This document shows positions 60,059 through 64,000 of a DNA stretch of 64,000 nucleotides, piece by piece. Position 1 is the stretch's first letter; the number at the start of each line of letters is the position of its first letter. Location of the stretch: the NCBI GenBank assembly GCA_029953675.1, contig JAMWBK010000010.1, positions 248,001 to 312,000 on the forward strand, given 5' to 3'. This DNA is from Rhodosorus marinus (Eukaryota; Rhodophyta; Stylonematophyceae; Stylonematales; Stylonemataceae). The notes under the pieces are model-generated. The model had not been told where the DNA came from. It worked only from the letters and a program-made list of their open reading frames with translations, and made no database searches. A program made the translations under genes and the position numbers.

Positions 60059-62268
60059 TTGCACGCAGAAAATTCACAAGAGGTTTGCACTTGATCGCAG
60101 ATTGCTTACGATGTAAGCTTCGTAAGGTCTCTGGATTCCAGCATCCCAAACCTTGGAAGAACTCCCGTAAACGGGATCCTTGATAAAGGTTAGAAGAGGG
60201 AAAAGATGTCTCACGTCCGAATTTGGTGTGCTTGGCGTCGGCGTCCCTGTCATAACCCATCTTCGATCTGCCCGCAAGGAATTGCATACGGTCCTGGGAA
60301 ACCATGATTGATCGACGTTTGATCATGAGGAGGCTGCTTGGTTCCACAACAGAAGCAAAGAACGGGCAAAACAAGTGTAGGAACGATCTAGTCGCTTACT
60401 TGAGATCCGTGGGCCCTATCGAACCTAGCTTATGTCCTTCATCAAGAATGATTCTCAGCCAGTGAACTCGGAGAAGTTGGGAATCTCCAGTCCGCATTTT
60501 CTGATACTCAATAGAAAGTCGATTGAAAGTAGTCACGACCAGGTCCATCTCCGCAAGTAAAGAAGCCGGGTACTTGGCGGTGTTGCCCGAAATTAACAAA
60601 GCCTGGAAAGGGCCGGGGCGGATGTGAAGTTCCTGTTCAATGGAGTGATTTGCGGATGATTTTGTTAGGAAAAATTGATTTTTCACGATGAAGAGGAGGA
60701 TCTTCCAACCAGTCTTGACGTCACCTTTTTCAAGAGAAAGATTTCTCACTTACCATTTGATTTCTCCAATGGTCAACAAGAGTTGACGGCACAACTACTA
60801 GAGTTGCTTTCGATGTATAAACGCCGTGATTGCCCAAATTAGTGTTCGTCGGTGAAGGAAGAGTTGACGGGCCTCTACCGCCGTAAAAGTCTGGTCTCGA
60901 TACCCTTCTCTTTTTTGGTGTGACAAGTTCGTCATCAGTCTATGGACAACGATAACCTCGGAGTTCAGCGGCTTCCGGGGAAGACGATAGGTTCCAAGTT
61001 TTACGAAATTCTTCTAGCTCCAGAGCTGCTTACCGAAGCTCTCCTCCTGCTCCTCGGAGTACTTCGATGAACGCCGATGGCCTCAAACCGTTGTGATTCT
61101 ACTCGGTCAATATCTTCCATGGTCATGTACGTTCCATCATCGAGTATCCTCGAGCTTTGAGGAGGGGAGGAACGAAGACCCGACGTTCTAAGCACCAATG
61201 CAAGACTGGTTATTGTCTTCCCCAACCCAGGCTCGTCACAGAACAATCCACCACGACAATCCTCCAAGTCTTCAAAGGGCACAAGTGAGCCTTGCTTCGT
61301 AGCCATGTTCAAGGCATAATCAATCTAGACATCAAGCATGCACAGGCGCGTGAGTAACCCCAGAAGATTCATCGGAGAGCTACTTTCTTCACACACCTTC
61401 AATCCTTCGGCTGTCCCGCTGAATATATGAAGAAGCGGATTTCTCATCTCGCGATTCTCCTCTCTCTGCATCATCCATTCGACTGCAGCTACCTGATGCG
61501 GATACAGTTTTAACCTGAGGACAGAGGAGCGTTTTTCCCGTTAGCGAAAAACGCCTCTACCTTATCGCCGTGGATTAAAGTGTGCCTTTTGCTTACTTGA
61601 GATATGGTATTGTAGTCTCGGAGATCGACTCGAGGTATCGACAAGTTCCCGCAAACGCCCTTAATGACCTGGGATCCAAGAACCTTGAAATTTGTCGAAG
61701 TGTAGATTCCGGGAGATCCAAAAGGAAAGGTCCCTTCATTCCATTCTTGAGCTTTGCAGCCTCGTGCAAGGCCAGGTTCTGATAGTTTACAGATCGCTGA
61801 GCCGCGAGAACCTCAAGAGGGGATGGAAGCGATTTAAATAATGTGGAGAGATTGAAAGGCGAATTTTTCGACTGTTTGGGATGGCCTTTGGTCTCCTTGC
61901 AGTCAACGCATCCATAAAATCCGCAAACCCCAACGTGAAAGTCAGAACTGAATCCTAGCCGCGCTAAATGAGATAACTGATTAACGAAGACCAAAGCGCA
62001 GAATCATATTCTCAGTTCGTTTCCTCTTTGGAAGCGCCCCTCAGCGGATTGCCAAATCAAACACTTGAAAGAATAGACTACTCACTACAAAGACCTCCCT
62101 CGCCGAGTGCTCACAGGAATCGTGGCTGACATTAACGAACAATTCTGCTCTCTCCCCGTCCCTACCATCGATTAGTTTACTAACTTCCGAGCTCACCCTT
62201 CCTCTCTTCAGTCTACTTATAGCCTCGTGATCCGTGCTCACAGCTACATCCCCCAGCCAAATTAGCAT
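60032..62268 (-). pseudogene. 5' fragment of the F-box/SNF2 gene (duplicate), lacks helicase C and RING
   Basis: Identical in coding sequence to the first exons of the intact gene at 54,273-56,509. It has the start codon, F-box block, Walker A, DEGH box and TGTPTPS block. It stops in the intron after the YEAYI codons. The intron donor (60,109) is present, but the last 4 bases of the intron with its AG acceptor are replaced by antisense kinesin sequence. There is therefore no RING, no helicase motifs IV-VI and no normal 3' end. If transcribed, it would run antisense into the truncated kinesin gene. Confidence 0.9.
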
Positions 62269-64000
62269 ATTCTCTATTTTACCCCTCCTAGTCCCTCACA
62301 TAGCTCATAGAAACAATCTCCGAGCTCACAACAGCAGTTCCTTATCCGCATATCCTCCACAAAGGTTAAAAGCACAAATAAATAAGCGGAAACCTTCTGC
62401 CAAAATTCCTGCCAAAATTCCTGGAGAACCTTCCCCCTAAGCTGCTCGTAAGGCATGTCGACCCTGCCCGGCAACACGCAAAATGTTTTGCCTACGTGAC
62501 CATTCGTAACACATCAAGCTCGTTTAGACCACTGTTATAGGAAAACCCAATAAAATCCTATAACAACTTCCAAAAATATATTTTATTCATATATGATCGT
62601 GTGTGTTAGCTGCACAGAAACTTTGGTGGGTGTAGGCGGTCGCTGTTTCCTCCAGTCACCCAAACTGGGCCAGTCTAGCCCCACCAACTTGGCCACTTTT
62701 ACAGCCGCGTGACTGCCAACGTGCTTCGCATGTCAAACTCGATGAGATTGGTGTTATAGGAAGAACCGGGTGTTTCCTATGAATACGTTAGAGCAAGTAG
62801 ATTTCTTCATATACGAATTTTTTTCCAGGCGGTTGGTGATGTCGGGCGTTTCCACGTGGGGTTTCGGTGCAGGTGTCTTAGGGGGGGGGAGGATGGAAAA
62901 GATGATGTGCCGGTGGTCGTCCGTATTCATTTATCGAAGGATGGACTCTTTACAGTGAAAAATTGCGCAGTACCGCTAATGAGTCGCTTGCTTTCTGCGC
63001 TATGTTGTTGCTGGAACTCCATATGCTTTCTACCTCCATAGGATACTCTATACACCCTCTAGCAGGGTAGGGAAGGTTTCGGTTGAATTTACGTAGGCTA
63101 CCGGACTGCTGGAACTCGGTTTTTTTAGAGGGTCACTCACCGTAGAGCATTTCTGGGAACTCGATAAACTCCGTTCTCCAAATTCCGGCTTGGGAAGGCA
63201 ACGATTGTGCCACTGAGTTCAGGACCCGGCTTTAGGCGTGCAGGATCAGGCTACTCTGCTCCATAGATTCTGAATACAAATAGTGGTGGTAGGATACCGA
63301 CTCAAAGTCATGAACCTGTACATTCAAAGGTGCCCATTCGTTCGTTCAACATGAGATAGAGCACCGTTGAGCCTGACTATTGATCCGTTCTTCCCGAGTG
63401 AAGGCTTGATTATCAAGTCTAACTTGGAGCTGAAGCTCGCTTTCGGACACCTATATTAATAAATGAAAACGCTCCCGAAAGAAACCAAACACTGCGCGGG
63501 CGTGTCCAGAACCACCGTAGAATTATAGGGTCGTGGGATCGCTCTCAATATCATGTTGTGGCGGTTTGCAACACCGAGCGTCACTCAGTAAATAGAACAA
63601 TCCAACAATTACGATCCAACTCTTTTATTATCACTCATTGCTGCGCTCATTTTACCCAAGAGGGTCAATCCCTAGAAGCCAACATCACATGCAGATAATA
63701 ATGATTGAACTTAAACGTATATGATTGACGTATGTAATTCTATCTTTTTCAATGTTTTACAGGATCCAATCTCCCATTCAATTTTCTTAAACCAAATCTA
63801 GATTTTAAAATTTTGCCAGATTTTTTAAATCCCTTTTCTGCGTAACGGCAGAGTCCAAGCTGGGTTGATTGGGTTGTGGTTGGGGGTGGTCCGGGTTTGT
63901 GGGCAGTGCAGAGTTCCAGAGGGAAGGCGGTAAGCAATCTGTTGTATGGAATCAGATGGATGAGGTTTGTGACAATTGACTTCTATGAGGTTGGAGACTG
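62269..64000. promoter_or_regulatory. second copy of the SNF2/kinesin divergent promoter region
   Basis: Same content as 56,510-58,238, including AATAATGATTGAAC (63,697-63,710). It should drive a second, complete kinesin gene to the right of the window. Confidence 0.5.

Larger units (their letters stand above)
60032..64000. repeat. copy B of the large direct duplication
   Basis: Near-identical to 54,273-58,238 (see copy A); it is still matching when the window ends, 19 bp before the expected second kinesin ATG. The left edge is sharp: upstream of AAGCGCACC the two copies differ completely. Confidence 0.97.

Overview
This window is eukaryotic nuclear DNA, most likely from an alga. The genes are split by short GT-AG introns (about 45-110 bp, a few longer). 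Gene order alternates between strands and there is no operon structure. Several nuclear genes encode plastid-type proteins: ClpP, a bacterial/organellar-type leucyl-tRNA synthetase, glucose-6-phosphate isomerase and a small BSD2/LQY1-like DnaJ zinc-finger protein. Their N-termini share a phenylalanine motif, Gly-Phe-(Val/Leu/Thr)-, as expected of the F-type transit peptides of red algae, glaucophytes and red-derived plastids. A red alga is my best guess; this is inference and I cannot name the genus. Plant-like genes (sterol delta-7 reductase of the DWF5 type, ureidoglycolate amidohydrolase, the F-box/SNF2/RING protein) sit beside genes better known from animals and protists (Slo/BK-like K+ channel, Hedgehog-type Hint module, biopterin-dependent aromatic amino acid hydroxylase, CENP-E-type kinesin). 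|| Layout. 0-6 kb: three minus-strand genes, GINS subunit SLD5, 7-dehydrocholesterol reductase and ureidoglycolate amidohydrolase. 7-14.7 kb: a long multi-exon K+ channel and a YIPF Golgi membrane protein, both plus. 15-18 kb: a DnaJ-type zinc-finger protein, a tandem array of about 179-bp units and an unidentified plastid-type gene. 19.8-24.5 kb: VPS29 and weakly supported small genes. 25-29 kb: leucyl-tRNA synthetase. 29.9-33.4 kb: a coiled-coil protein and a Hint-domain gene with frame conflicts. 33.5-45 kb: SMYD-like SET/MYND protein, ClpP, TFIIH p62, SEC12/PREB and aromatic amino acid hydroxylase, as close convergent pairs. 45-49.5 kb: a gene-poor stretch with an inverted repeat. 49.5-60 kb: plastid GPI, the F-box/SNF2/RING ATPase and a kinesin. 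|| The clearest structural event is at the right end. Bases 54,273-58,238 recur almost perfectly at 60,032-64,000, in direct orientation. I found only three homopolymer-length differences. The join cuts a kinesin gene after its first coiled coil and attaches a 5' fragment of the SNF2 gene. The whole arrangement fits a tandem duplication of a 5,759-bp unit whose ends lie in the last 4 bases of an SNF2 intron and in a kinesin exon. It may be a real recent duplication or an assembly duplicate. || Working together: most genes are housekeeping (DNA replication, transcription/repair, ER-Golgi-endosome traffic through SEC12, YIPF and VPS29, and plastid protein synthesis, folding and turnover). Divergent neighbours share AT-rich spacers. 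From these, G+T-rich leaders (on each coding strand) run outward, and short ATTGATTGA-like motifs recur there.
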